Below are positions 1 to 8,206 of a DNA stretch of 64,000 nt, in pieces. The DNA is from Bordetella genomosp. 13 (GTDB lineage Bacteria; Pseudomonadota; Gammaproteobacteria; Burkholderiales; Burkholderiaceae_B): contig NZ_VEHL01000002.1 of assembly GCF_007679965.1 (NCBI RefSeq), forward strand, positions 418,235-482,234, read 5' to 3'. How positions within the stretch are numbered: position 1 is the first letter of the stretch; every line of letters starts with the position of its first letter. The notes below the pieces were generated by a model. The model was not told the origin of the DNA and did not search any database. It saw only the letters and a program-made list of their open reading frames with translations. A program made the position numbers and the translations under genes.

Positions 1-235
1 CCGTACACTCCATGGGATTTTGGGAATGATAACTATTAACAACATATTTCGGTACCCTCGATGCGCAAAACGCGACATCGGCGCGGGTTTCCCATGCCGG
101 GCCGATGCCCCGGCGCGCCTGGGCGGACCCTGTTCCGCAACGCCTTCCCGGCCCTGCGCAGGCGGGCCAGGCCGGGTTCGCCATACAATGGCAGGTCGCG
201 CAAGGTCCGCGCCCGTATCCGTTTCCGCCCGTCCC

Positions 236-1438
236 ATGTCGTCCGGTAGTTCCGCCAATTCCTTCCTGCGCACGCTGTGCAGCCTGCGCTGGGTCGCCAT
301 CGCCGGGCAGGCCGCGACCGTGCTGGTGGCCAGCGGCCCGCTGAACGTCTCGCTGCCGCTGGCGCCCCTGTGGGGCGGCGTGCTGTTCCTGGTCATCTTC
401 AACCTGTACGCCACGCTGCTGCCGCCGCGCAGCGAAGAACTTTCGCCGGGCGTCGCATTCCTGCACCTGCTGATCGACATCGCCGTGCTGGCCTGGATGG
501 TGGGCTGGAGCGGCGGCATCCACAATCCGTTCGGCCTGCTGTTCCTGGTGCTGATCGCGCTGGCCGCGCTGGCGCTGCCGCCGCGCTGGGCCTTCGCCGC
601 GGCGCTGGCCTGCGTGGCGGGCTATGCCGGATCGGCCGTGTTCGGCAAGCCGCTGGACAGCCCGCACGACCAGCACATGCTGCTGCTGTGGGGCATCGCC
701 GCCAACTTCATCATCTCGGCGGGGCTGGTGTTCTATTTCCTGACGCGGCTGGCGGGCGGCCTGCGCGCCCGCGAGCGCGAACTGGCCGCGCTGCGCGAGC
801 GCTTCACCCGCAACGAAGGCATCGTGGCGCTGGCCACGCACGCCGCCGCCATGGCGCACGACCTGAACACCCCGCTGGCCACCATGACGCTGCTGGCCGA
901 CGAGATCGCCGTGCAGGCACAGGGCGACGAGATGCGCAGCGACGTGGCCACGCTGCGCCAGTTGCTTGCGCTTTGCCGCGAACGCATCCGCAACCTGGCG
1001 GTGCCCACCCAGGTCGACCTGGTGCGCGTGGTCAGCCAATGGAAGCTGGTGCGTCCCACCATCGAGCTCAGCCGCACGGGCACGCTGCCTGCTTCCCTGC
1101 GGGTGGAGCCTTCCATCGCCCATCTGCTGCAGGCCCTGCTGAACAACGCCGCCGACGCCGGCGAGGAAGTCGGCGATCCGCGCGTGGAACTACACTTGGA
1201 ATATCAGGGGGGCACGTTGCGCGGCGAAGTGCGCGACCACGGCCTGGGCATCGATCCCGACCGGCCCCTGCTGCCGGCCACCGGCCTGTTCCATAGCGGC
1301 AAGCCGCAAGGACTGGGTGTGGGCCTGGCGCTCTCTCACGCGACCGTGGAACAACTGGGCGGAGAGATGACCCTGACCGCGGCTGAAGGGGGAGGCACCC
1401 GTATCCGTTTCGATCTACCCCTGGAAAGTCCTGCATGA
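236..1438 (+). CDS. regB: RegB/PrrB-type redox sensor histidine kinase
   Basis: This is the membrane sensor kinase of a RegBA-type redox two-component system, about 400 residues. The N-terminal half holds several hydrophobic membrane segments. They carry the heptapeptide GGIHNPF (residues 93-99), the quinone-sensing signature of RegB proteins. The H-box is MAHDLNTPLATM with the phosphoacceptor at His208. A cysteine, Cys247 in ALCRERI, lies 39 residues further on; RegB has its redox-active cysteine about 40 residues after the histidine. The C-terminal ATPase has an N-box (LLNNAADAG) and a GLGVGLALSHA G-box. Neither ATG at 188 nor at 236 has a clear ribosome-binding site. I chose 236 because the family core (FLRTL..LRW) begins about nine residues later. 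The stop overlaps the regA start by 4 bp. Confidence 0.88.
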   Translation: MSSGSSANSFLRTLCSLRWVAIAGQAATVLVASGPLNVSLPLAPLWGGVLFLVIFNLYATLLPPRSEELSPGVAFLHLLIDIAVLAWMVGWSGGIHNPFGLLFLVLIALAALALPPRWAFAAALACVAGYAGSAVFGKPLDSPHDQHMLLLWGIAANFIISAGLVFYFLTRLAGGLRARERELAALRERFTRNEGIVALATHAAAMAHDLNTPLATMTLLADEIAVQAQGDEMRSDVATLRQLLALCRERIRNLAVPTQVDLVRVVSQWKLVRPTIELSRTGTLPASLRVEPSIAHLLQALLNNAADAGEEVGDPRVELHLEYQGGTLRGEVRDHGLGIDPDRPLLPATGLFHSGKPQGLGVGLALSHATVEQLGGEMTLTAAEGGGTRIRFDLPLESPA

Positions 1439-1989
1439 ACCCGTCCGGCCCCGGCCTACTCATCGACGACGACGAACTGTACCTGCGCACCCTTCAGCGC
1501 AGCCTGGCGCGCCACGGCCTGGAAACCCGCATCGCCTGCAGCGTGGGCGAGGCCCTGCGCGTGGCCGAAGAAATGCGTCCCGGATTCGCCCTGGTCGACC
1601 TGCGGCTGGGCGAGGATTCCGGCCTGACGCTGATCCGCCCCTTGCGTGCGCTGCGCGAGGACATGCGCATCCTGCTGGTCACCGGCTACGCCAGCGTGGC
1701 CACGGCGGTCGAGGCCATCAAGCGCGGCGCCGACGACTACCTGCCCAAGCCCGCCACCGCGCCCATGATCCTGCGCACCCTGGGCCTGCTGGATCCGCAA
1801 AACGTTACGATTGAAAGCGCCATGACGCCGCTGCACCGCCTAGAATGGGAGCACATCCATCAGGCGCTGTCCGAGACCAACGGCAACGTCTCCGCAGCCG
1901 CCCGGCTGCTCGGCATGCACCGCCGCTCGCTGCAGCGCAAGCTGGCCAAGAAGCCCGGTCCCGAGCGCGACGCCATCCCCCACGATTGA
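1435..1989 (+). CDS. regA: RegA/PrrA-type response regulator
   Basis: This is the cognate response regulator of RegB, 184 residues. The receiver domain has the acidic pocket LIDDDE (residues 9-14), the phosphoacceptor Asp55 in LVDLRLG and the conserved Lys in LPKPA. The C-terminal part carries a Fis-type helix-turn-helix (NGNVSAAARLLGMHRRSLQRKL), the highly conserved DNA-binding region of RegA/PrrA/ActR. It overlaps regB through ATGA, so the two are translationally coupled. Family members control respiratory oxidases in response to quinone redox state. Here the next genes downstream are an oxidase operon with two matching operator palindromes in between. Confidence 0.92.
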   Translation: MNPSGPGLLIDDDELYLRTLQRSLARHGLETRIACSVGEALRVAEEMRPGFALVDLRLGEDSGLTLIRPLRALREDMRILLVTGYASVATAVEAIKRGADDYLPKPATAPMILRTLGLLDPQNVTIESAMTPLHRLEWEHIHQALSETNGNVSAAARLLGMHRRSLQRKLAKKPGPERDAIPHD

Positions 1990-2010
1990 TCTTCCCTGCG
2001 GTGAAACCCG

Positions 2011-2031
2011 GGTGCGACCTTTTGTCGCACC
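2011..2031. promoter_or_regulatory. RegA/RegR-type operator palindrome, distal copy
   Basis: A perfect inverted repeat with 8-bp arms, GGTGCGAC and GTCGCACC, separated by CTTTT. The core GCGACCTTTTGTCGC fits the known RegA/PrrA/RegR pattern of GCGNC and GNCGC half-sites. There is no T-run after it, so it is a poor terminator. It lies 22 bp after regA and about 175 bp before the cyoA start. Confidence 0.65.
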
Positions 2032-2111
2032 CCCCGGATTAACCCCTGCGGGCTTTCCCTAGGCTTACGTCCCTTTGGTGCACCATGTTGGTGCTGTTGC
2101 CCCGTGGCGAC

Positions 2112-2128
2112 TGCGACCTTCTGTCGCA
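2112..2128. promoter_or_regulatory. RegA/RegR-type operator palindrome, proximal copy
   Basis: The second copy of the motif: TGCGAC, CTTCT, GTCGCA. The 15-bp core differs from the distal copy at a single position. The two centres are 99 bp apart. It is about 77 bp upstream of the chosen cyoA start, a sensible place for an activator or repressor of the oxidase promoter. Confidence 0.65.
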
Positions 2129-2204
2129 TGTGCGGGGCGCCGCCGCGGGCTACCATCCCGGCTTTGCTGCAAGGCAGCACCTTTATCGTCTGTTAGGGCC
2201 GCCC

Positions 2205-3119
2205 GTGAAACTCCCCCCTTACGCCTCCACTGCCGCACGCGCGCTTGCCGTCGGCGCCGCCCTGCTGCTGGGCGGCTGTTCCATGGAAATCCTGAACCCG
2301 AAAGGGGACATCGGGATGCAGGAGAAGAATCTCCTGTTGACCGCCACGGGCCTGATGCTGCTGGTCGTCGTGCCGGTCATCATCATGACGCTCTGGTTCG
2401 CGTGGAAGTACCGGTCCACCAACACCAACGCCAAGTATTCGCCCAAGTGGTCCCATTCCACGCCCATCGAGATCGTGGTCTGGACCGTGCCCTGCATCAT
2501 CGTGGGCATCCTGGCCGTGCTGACGTGGCAGAGTTCGCACGCGCTGGATCCCTACCGCCCCATCGAGTCGGACAAGAAGCCGGTCACCATCGAAGTGGTG
2601 TCCCTGGACTGGAAGTGGCTGTTCATCTACCCCGAGCAGAACATCGCCACCGTCAACGAGATCGCCTTCCCGGTGGACCGTCCCGTCGAATTCCGCATCA
2701 CGTCCGGTTCGGTGATGAACTCGTTCTTCATCCCGCAGCTGGGCAGCATGATCTATTCGATGGCCGGCATGACCACCAAGCTGCACCTGATCGCCCGCGA
2801 GGAAGGCACCTACGCCGGCCTGTCGGCGAACTACAGCGGCGGCGGTTTCTCGGGCATGCGCTTCAAGGCCCACGCCACCTCGGAGCAGGGCTTCGAAGAA
2901 TGGGTTGCCAAGGCCAAGACCAACGGCACCGAGCTGACCAACGAGAAGTACGCCGCGCTGTCCAAGCCCAGCGAACACACGCCGGTCGCCTATTTCTCGA
3001 GCACGCCGCCGGCGATGTTCGATTTCATCCTGAACACCACCATGGCCAAGATCGCCGGGGTCGACTCGCCGTTCTGCACGCCCACGTCCAAGAACCTGGT
3101 CGCAGCCGCCTCGGAGTAA
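2205..3119 (+). CDS. cyoA: Cytochrome bo3 quinol oxidase subunit II (CyoA)
   Basis: This is subunit II of the proton-pumping cytochrome bo3-type ubiquinol oxidase, 304 residues. I chose the GTG at 2205 because it gives a clean lipoprotein signal ending in LLLGGC (lipid-modified Cys25) and is preceded by TTAGGG. An ATG at 2085 would add 40 unlikely residues. Two transmembrane helices follow, then the periplasmic cupredoxin-like domain (VVSLDWKWLFIYPE and later). The copper-A ligands of cytochrome c oxidases are not apparent, as expected for a quinol oxidase. It is first in the cyoABCD operon, 9 bp before cyoB. Confidence 0.93.
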   Translation: MKLPPYASTAARALAVGAALLLGGCSMEILNPKGDIGMQEKNLLLTATGLMLLVVVPVIIMTLWFAWKYRSTNTNAKYSPKWSHSTPIEIVVWTVPCIIVGILAVLTWQSSHALDPYRPIESDKKPVTIEVVSLDWKWLFIYPEQNIATVNEIAFPVDRPVEFRITSGSVMNSFFIPQLGSMIYSMAGMTTKLHLIAREEGTYAGLSANYSGGGFSGMRFKAHATSEQGFEEWVAKAKTNGTELTNEKYAALSKPSEHTPVAYFSSTPPAMFDFILNTTMAKIAGVDSPFCTPTSKNLVAAASE

Positions 3120-3128
3120 TTTCAAATC

Positions 3129-5108
3129 ATGTTCGGCAAACTTACCCTCGAATCGGTTCCGTACCACGAACCGATTGTCATGGTCACGCTGGCGGCCGTC
3201 ATGCTGGGCGGTCTCGCCCTGTTTGGCGCCATCACGTACTTCCGCAAGTGGAACTACCTGTGGTCCGAATGGATGACCACGGTCGACCACAAGAAGATCG
3301 GCATCATGTACATCGTCGTCGCGCTGGTCATGCTGCTGCGCGGCTTCGCCGACGCCATCATGATGCGCACGCAGCTGGCCGTGGCCTCGGGCGATTCCCC
3401 GGGCTTCCTGCCGCCGCACCACTACGACCAGATCTTCACGGCCCACGGCGTCATCATGATCTTCTTCATGGCGATGCCCTTCATCACGGGCCTGATGAAC
3501 GTCATCGTGCCGCTGCAGATCGGCGCCCGTGACGTGGCCTATCCCTTCCTGAACTCGCTGAGTTTCTGGTTGTTCGCCGCCGGCGTCGTGCTGATGATGC
3601 TGTCGCTGTTCGTGGGCGAGTTCTCGGCCACCGGCTGGCTGGCCTATCCGCCGCTGTCGGGCCTGGACTACAGCCCCAGCGTCGGCATGGACTACTACAT
3701 CTGGGCGCTGCAGATATCAGGGTTGGGAACGACACTATCCGGCATCAACTTCATCGTGACCATCCTGCGCATGCGCGCGCCCGGCATGTCGCTGATGAAG
3801 ATGCCCGTGTTCACGTGGACCGCGCTGGTCACCAACATCCTGATCGTCGCCGCCTTCCCGGTGCTGGCCGCCACGCTGGCCCTGCTGACCGGCGACCGCT
3901 ACCTGGGCACGCACTTCTTCACGAACGACGGCGGCGGCAACGCCATGATGTACGTGAACCTGATCTGGATCTGGGGCCACCCCGAGGTGTACATCCTGAT
4001 CCTGCCGTGCTTCGGCGCGTTCTCGGAAATCATCGCCACGTTCTCGCGCAAGCCGCTGTTCGGCTACAAGTCGATGGTGTACGCCACCGCGGCCATCGGC
4101 GTGCTGTCGTTCCTGGTCTGGCTGCACCACTTCTTCACGATGGGTTCGGGCGCCAACGTCAACGCGTTCTTCGGCATCGCCACGATGATCATCTCGGTGC
4201 CCACCGGCGCCAAGATCTTCAACTGGCTGTTCACGATGTACCGCGGCCGCGTGCAGATGACGACCCCCGTCATCTGGACCATCGGCTTCATGGTCACCTT
4301 CGTCATCGGCGGCATGACCGGCGTGATGATGGCCATCCCGGCCGTGTCGTTCGTGCTGCACAACAGCCTGTTCCTGATCGCCCACTTCCACAACGTCATC
4401 ATCGGCGGCGTGGTGTTCGGTTGTATCGCCGCCATGACGTACTGGTTCCCCAAGGCCTTCGGCTTCAAGCTGAACGAGCGCCTGGGCAAGTACTCGTTCT
4501 GGTGCTGGCTGATCGGCTTCTACCTGGCCTTCATGCCCCTGTACATCCTGGGCTTCAAGGGCATGACCCGTCGCCTGAACCACTACGACAACCCCGAGTG
4601 GCAGCCGTACCTGATCGTGGCCTGGGTGGGCGCCGTGTTCGTCGCCGCCGGCATCGGCTTCATGCTGCTGCAGATCGCCGTGAGCATCCGCGACCGCGAA
4701 AAGAACCGTGACCTCACGGGCGATCCCTGGGGCGGCCGCACGCTCGAGTGGTCGATCTCGTCGCCCGCGCCGTTCTACAACTTCGCCCACGTGCCCCAGG
4801 TCGACCACCTGGACCAGTTCTGGGAAGACAAGGAATCCGGCCGCACCGGCCGTCCGCAGCGTCCCTACACGGACATCCACATGCCGCGCAACACCGGCAC
4901 GGGCGTCTACATGGGTGCCTTCGGTCTGGCGATGTGCTTCGGCCTGATCTGGCACATCTGGTGGATGGCCATCGTCGGCCTGGTCGGCATGATCGCGTCG
5001 TTCGTCGCACGTGCCTACAGCCGCGACATCGACTACTACGTGCCGGCCAAAGAGGTCGAGGCCATCGAGAACGCGCACTTCCAGCGCAAACAGCAACAGG
5101 CTGCCTGA
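3129..5108 (+). CDS. cyoB: Cytochrome bo3 quinol oxidase subunit I (CyoB)
   Basis: This is the catalytic subunit I, 659 residues, close to the usual length. It carries the low-spin haem b and the haem o3/CuB centre that reduces oxygen to water. Visible ligands include His106 ([10 protein letters not shown]), His284 and the cross-linked Tyr288 (WGHPEVYI), the His pair in LHHFFTMG, and the two His of LIAHFHNV. The first residues, [20 protein letters not shown], resemble the E. coli CyoB N-terminus and support this start. About 14-15 membrane helices are expected. Confidence 0.96.
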   Translation: MFGKLTLESVPYHEPIVMVTLAAVMLGGLALFGAITYFRKWNYLWSEWMTTVDHKKIGIMYIVVALVMLLRGFADAIMMRTQLAVASGDSPGFLPPHHYDQIFTAHGVIMIFFMAMPFITGLMNVIVPLQIGARDVAYPFLNSLSFWLFAAGVVLMMLSLFVGEFSATGWLAYPPLSGLDYSPSVGMDYYIWALQISGLGTTLSGINFIVTILRMRAPGMSLMKMPVFTWTALVTNILIVAAFPVLAATLALLTGDRYLGTHFFTNDGGGNAMMYVNLIWIWGHPEVYILILPCFGAFSEIIATFSRKPLFGYKSMVYATAAIGVLSFLVWLHHFFTMGSGANVNAFFGIATMIISVPTGAKIFNWLFTMYRGRVQMTTPVIWTIGFMVTFVIGGMTGVMMAIPAVSFVLHNSLFLIAHFHNVIIGGVVFGCIAAMTYWFPKAFGFKLNERLGKYSFWCWLIGFYLAFMPLYILGFKGMTRRLNHYDNPEWQPYLIVAWVGAVFVAAGIGFMLLQIAVSIRDREKNRDLTGDPWGGRTLEWSISSPAPFYNFAHVPQVDHLDQFWEDKESGRTGRPQRPYTDIHMPRNTGTGVYMGAFGLAMCFGLIWHIWWMAIVGLVGMIASFVARAYSRDIDYYVPAKEVEAIENAHFQRKQQQAA

Positions 5109-5111
5109 GCC

Positions 5112-5732
5112 ATGACGCAAGCTACCACTCTCAATCACGGCGTGGCCCACGGCCACGACGACCACGAGCATCACGACGACGGATCCAAGACCACCTTCGG
5201 TTTCTGGATCTACCTGATGAGCGACTGCCTGATCTTCTCGGTGCTGTTCGCGACGTTCGCCGTGCTGTCCAAGGCCACCGCCGGCGGCCCGGACGGCAAG
5301 GAACTGTTCGACCTGTCCTTCGTGCTGGTCGAGACGATGCTGCTGCTGGTCTCCAGCTTCACGTTCGGCGTGGCCATGCTGAACATGCAGGCGGGCAAGG
5401 TCGCCAAGGTGCAAGCCTGGCTGGCCATCACCTTCCTGTTCGGCCTGGGCTTCGTGGCGATGGAAGTCTGGGAATTCCATCACCTGATCACCGAAGGCTA
5501 CGGCCCCGGCCGCAGCGCCTTCCTGTCTGCGTTCTTCGTGCTGATCGGCACCCACGGCCTGCACGTCACGTTCGGCCTGATCTGGATCCTGATCATGATG
5601 CACATGATCAGCCGCCAGGGCCTGGATCCGTTCAATACGCGCCGCCTGCAGTGCCTGAGCCTGTTCTGGCACTTCCTGGACATCATCTGGATCTGCGTGT
5701 TCACCTTCATCTACCTGTTCGGAGCCCTTTGA
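5112..5732 (+). CDS. cyoC: Cytochrome bo3 quinol oxidase subunit III (CyoC)
   Basis: Subunit III of the quinol oxidase, 206 residues. It has a His-rich N-terminal tail ([12 protein letters not shown]) and five hydrophobic helices. The conserved segment [21 protein letters not shown] and the [11 protein letters not shown] motif are typical of the COX3 family. It starts 3 bp after cyoB, and its TGA overlaps the cyoD ATG by one base, so the operon is tightly coupled. It supports assembly and stability of the complex and has no redox centre. Confidence 0.95.
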   Translation: MTQATTLNHGVAHGHDDHEHHDDGSKTTFGFWIYLMSDCLIFSVLFATFAVLSKATAGGPDGKELFDLSFVLVETMLLLVSSFTFGVAMLNMQAGKVAKVQAWLAITFLFGLGFVAMEVWEFHHLITEGYGPGRSAFLSAFFVLIGTHGLHVTFGLIWILIMMHMISRQGLDPFNTRRLQCLSLFWHFLDIIWICVFTFIYLFGAL

Positions 5733-6070
5733 TGTCGTCTCATACCGCAGCGGCCGACCATCACGGCGCACACGCCCACGGCAGCATGAAGCAGTACGTC
5801 GTCGGCTTCATCATCTCCATCCTGCTGACCTTCGGCTCGTTCGGCCTGGTCATGGCGGGCGACTATCCCCATTCGGTGGTGGTGCCCGGCCTGATCATCC
5901 TGGCCGTGGCGCAGCTGCTGGTCCAGCTGATCTTCTTCCTGCACATGGGCCGGTCGGAGCGCGACAACACGCTGACCTTCATCTTCACCATCAAGGTCAT
6001 CGCCATCATCGTCGTGGGCTCCCTCTGGGTGCTGCACAACATGAACATCAACATGATGCCCGGCATGTAA
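5732..6070 (+). CDS. cyoD: Cytochrome bo3 quinol oxidase subunit IV (CyoD)
   Basis: Subunit IV, 112 residues, with a His/Ala-rich N-terminus and three hydrophobic helices. The segment LVQLIFFLHMGRSERDN is the CyoD signature. It is the last gene of the operon; a rho-independent terminator follows 34 bp later. No cyoE (haem O synthase) lies in this window, so it must be encoded elsewhere if haem o is used. Confidence 0.94.
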   Translation: MSSHTAAADHHGAHAHGSMKQYVVGFIISILLTFGSFGLVMAGDYPHSVVVPGLIILAVAQLLVQLIFFLHMGRSERDNTLTFIFTIKVIAIIVVGSLWVLHNMNINMMPGM

Positions 6071-6103
6071 GCCGACGCGTCCCGATCGAACCGCTCGATC
6101 AAG

Positions 6104-6136
6104 AAGGCCCCGCACCGGATGGTGCGGGGCCTTTTG
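6104..6136 (+). terminator. Rho-independent terminator of the cyo operon
   Basis: An 11-bp GC-rich stem, GGCCCCGCACC and GGTGCGGGGCC, with a GGAT loop. AA precedes the stem and TTTT follows it. Confidence 0.9.
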
Positions 6137-6273
6137 CTTTGGGACTCTCGGGCCGTCTTGGGACGGGCGAGCGGCACGACCCCGCGCGGCCGCCCCGGCG
6201 CGGCGGTCGGTGTTTACCCGTAGGAATTCGCCTCGCTTCCTATGACGGCGCTTATGGCCGTTTCGGCCGCGCC

Positions 6274-6303
6274 TCGACACCGCCGGAAAGCTGTGCCTAT
6301 ACT
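6274..6303 (+). promoter_or_regulatory. Putative sigma-70 promoter of the Bug receptor gene
   Basis: TCGACA at 6274-6279 and TATACT at 6298-6303 are separated by 18 bp. The operator palindrome at 6316 would then sit just after the transcription start, a position suited to repression. Prediction by eye only. Confidence 0.4.
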
Positions 6304-6315
6304 GCTCCACAAAAA

Positions 6316-6330
6316 TAGACATCATGTCTA
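6316..6330. promoter_or_regulatory. IclR-type operator palindrome, copy 1
   Basis: The perfect palindrome TAGACATCATGTCTA (7-bp arms, one central base) lies 15 bp before the start of the Bug receptor gene, just ahead of its GGAGGAG ribosome-binding site. The identical 15 bp recurs at 8171-8185, between the iclR gene and the CoA transferase. Assignment to that IclR protein is inference. Confidence 0.7.
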
Positions 6331-6345
6331 AAACTGGAGGAGACG

Positions 6346-7347
6346 ATGAAAACCATCCTGCGCCGTGCCGCATGCACGCTGGCCGTCCTGGCCATTTCCG
6401 CCGCTGTGTCGGCCGCACCCACGGCGGCCGCGCCCACTACGGCCGACAGCGTGAAGCTGCCCGAGCTGATCCGCATCGTGGTGCCGTTCTCGCCCGGCGC
6501 CAGCAACGACGTGTTCGGACGTGCGCTGGGCGAGCGCATGTCGCGCCTGCTGGGCGTGAACGTCGTGGTCGAGAACAAGCCCGGAGCGGGCGGCGTGATC
6601 GGCGCGTCCGACGTGGCGCGTTCCAAGCCGGACGGCTCGGCGCTGCTGTTCAGCTCGGTGTCGTTCGCGACCAAGGCGGCCACCGATCCCAAGCTGCCGT
6701 ACGACGCCACGAAGGCATTCGCGCCCGTGGCGCTGGTGGCGCGCGGCGCCATGGTGATGGTGGTGGGCAAGTCCACGCCGTACACCAGCGCCAAGCAGGT
6801 CATCGACTACGCCCGCGCGAACCGCGGCAAGCTGAACTACGGTTCGGCCGGCATCGGCTCCATCGGCCAGATGAGCACCGAACTGCTGAACGCGCAGACC
6901 GGCGCCGAGATGGTGCACGTGCCGTACAAGGGCATCACCAACGCCGTCACCGACATGATCGGCGGACGGCTGGAGACCATGATCACCACGCCGGCCTCGG
7001 TCAGCGGCCCGCTGGCGTCCAAGGACATCCGCGCGCTGGCCGTGACATCGCCCGAACGGTCGAAGTTCTTTCCCGACCTGCCCACCGTCGCGGAGTCGGT
7101 CCCCGGCTATTCGGTGGAGGTGTGGTGGGGCATGTATGCGCCGGCGGGCACGCCGGCTCCGGTGGTGGCCAGGCTGAACGCGGCCATCCGCGAGGCCAGC
7201 CATACGCCCGAGATGCAGGCGCTGTTCGCGCGCGAAGCCACCGAGCCCACCGACATGGACCCGAAGGCCTTCGCCGCCTACACGAACGAGCAGCTTGCCC
7301 AGTGGCGCAAGCTGGCGTCCGACCGCCACATCGTGGCCAGCGAATAA
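6346..7347 (+). CDS. Bug/TctC-family periplasmic solute-binding protein
   Basis: A 333-residue extracytoplasmic binding protein of the Bug (tripartite tricarboxylate receptor TctC) family. It has a Sec signal peptide (MKTILRRAACTLAVLAISAAVSAA). Family marks are the first strand IRIVVPFSPGASNDVFGR, the VVENKPGAGG loop, the KPDG segment, and LPTVAESVPGY. Bug proteins bind small carboxylates or amides; the ligand cannot be read from sequence. No TctA/TctB membrane genes are nearby, the usual situation for Bordetella-like genomes. A strong GGAGGAG site precedes the ATG. It converges on iclR, and both its promoter and the CoA-transferase promoter carry the same operator, so it probably takes up the substrate of this catabolic cluster. 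Confidence 0.9.
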   Translation: MKTILRRAACTLAVLAISAAVSAAPTAAAPTTADSVKLPELIRIVVPFSPGASNDVFGRALGERMSRLLGVNVVVENKPGAGGVIGASDVARSKPDGSALLFSSVSFATKAATDPKLPYDATKAFAPVALVARGAMVMVVGKSTPYTSAKQVIDYARANRGKLNYGSAGIGSIGQMSTELLNAQTGAEMVHVPYKGITNAVTDMIGGRLETMITTPASVSGPLASKDIRALAVTSPERSKFFPDLPTVAESVPGYSVEVWWGMYAPAGTPAPVVARLNAAIREASHTPEMQALFAREATEPTDMDPKAFAAYTNEQLAQWRKLASDRHIVASE

Positions 7348-7356
7348 CGGCCGGCG

Positions 7357-8103
7357 TCAGCCGGGCAGCACCAGGCCTTCCAGCTTGCGGTAGGGCGCCT
7401 CGAACGACGAGACGTCGCCGCCCAGGTCGCGGCTCAGCTGCCGGCCGGCTTCCATGACCAGGGGCAAGGCTTGCTTGAACACGTTCTTGTCGAAGCGGAA
7501 CAGCGGCACGCCCAGCGAGATGGCGCAGACCACCCGCTGGCGCACGCCGAACACCGGGCACGAGATGGCCGCGGTCTCGCTGCGGCGCTCGGACAGCGAG
7601 ACGGCATAGCCGGCCGCGCGGATGCGGTCATACGCTTCGCCCGGCTCGCCGCTGAACGCCAGCAGCACCTTGCCGGCCGCGCCTTTTTCCAGCTCGACCT
7701 GCTCGCCCTCGCGGACATGCATGATCACCGAGCGCGGCTGCGTCATGCGATGCAGGCAGATGCGGCGGTCGCCCTCGCGCACGTAGATGGCGGCGGTCTC
7801 CTTGGTCTGGCGCACCAGCTCGCGCAGCACGGGGGCGGCGTAGTCCCAGAGCCGGAACGACTCTTGGTAGAACATGCCCAGGTAGAACGGCGCCGGGCCC
7901 AGCATGAAGCGGCTGTCGTCCAGCCGCTTGATGAAACCGAAGTGCTCCAGCGACTCGCAGATGCGCAGGATGGTGCTGTGGTACAGGCCCGTGGCGTTCA
8001 TCAGGTCGGTCAGCGTCATGCCTTCGACGCTGTCCTGGAAGGCCATCAGGATCGACAGCGCCCGGTTTACCGACGCGACGCCGGGATCTTCTTTTGCAGC
8101 CAT
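7357..8103 (-). CDS. IclR-family transcriptional regulator
   Basis: A 248-residue regulator. A winged helix-turn-helix lies at about residues 15-75 (SVNRALSILMAF, then MTLTDLMNATGLYHSTILRICESL). The IclR effector domain follows, including RRICLHRM, GAAGKVLLAF and ISCPVFG. I chose the ATG at 8103 because the helix-turn-helix starts shortly after it; longer readings run through the intergenic operator. It is divergent from the CoA transferase, with the 23-bp palindrome in between. A TACAAT at 8152-8157 (reverse strand) could be its -10 element, which would put the operator over its -35 region and allow autoregulation. Confidence 0.88.
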   Translation of the reverse strand: MAAKEDPGVASVNRALSILMAFQDSVEGMTLTDLMNATGLYHSTILRICESLEHFGFIKRLDDSRFMLGPAPFYLGMFYQESFRLWDYAAPVLRELVRQTKETAAIYVREGDRRICLHRMTQPRSVIMHVREGEQVELEKGAAGKVLLAFSGEPGEAYDRIRAAGYAVSLSERRSETAAISCPVFGVRQRVVCAISLGVPLFRFDKNVFKQALPLVMEAGRQLSRDLGGDVSSFEAPYRKLEGLVLPG

Positions 8104-8166
8104 GCTTTCTTGCTCCCGCGGATGCGCCGGACAGGGACGGCGCGGGGCCACATTGTAGAGTTCTTC

Positions 8167-8189
8167 AAAATAGACATCATGTCTATTTT
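8167..8189. promoter_or_regulatory. IclR-type operator palindrome, copy 2 (extended)
   Basis: A perfect palindrome with 11-bp arms around one base: AAAATAGACAT, C, ATGTCTATTTT. Its 15-bp core is identical to the site at 6316-6330. It lies 63 bp upstream of iclR and 17 bp upstream of the divergent CoA-transferase gene. Confidence 0.75.
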
Positions 8190-8206
8190 CAGGATAGACT
8201 GAATCC

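Noticed and set aside
20..235. Upstream extension of regB from an ATG at 20
   Set aside because: The extra residues are Pro/Arg/Ala-rich, lack family similarity and lack a ribosome-binding site; they look like the promoter region read in frame.
3735..5771. A 678-codon open frame on the minus strand opposite cyoB and cyoC
   Set aside because: Shadow of the oxidase genes; low-complexity product without domains.
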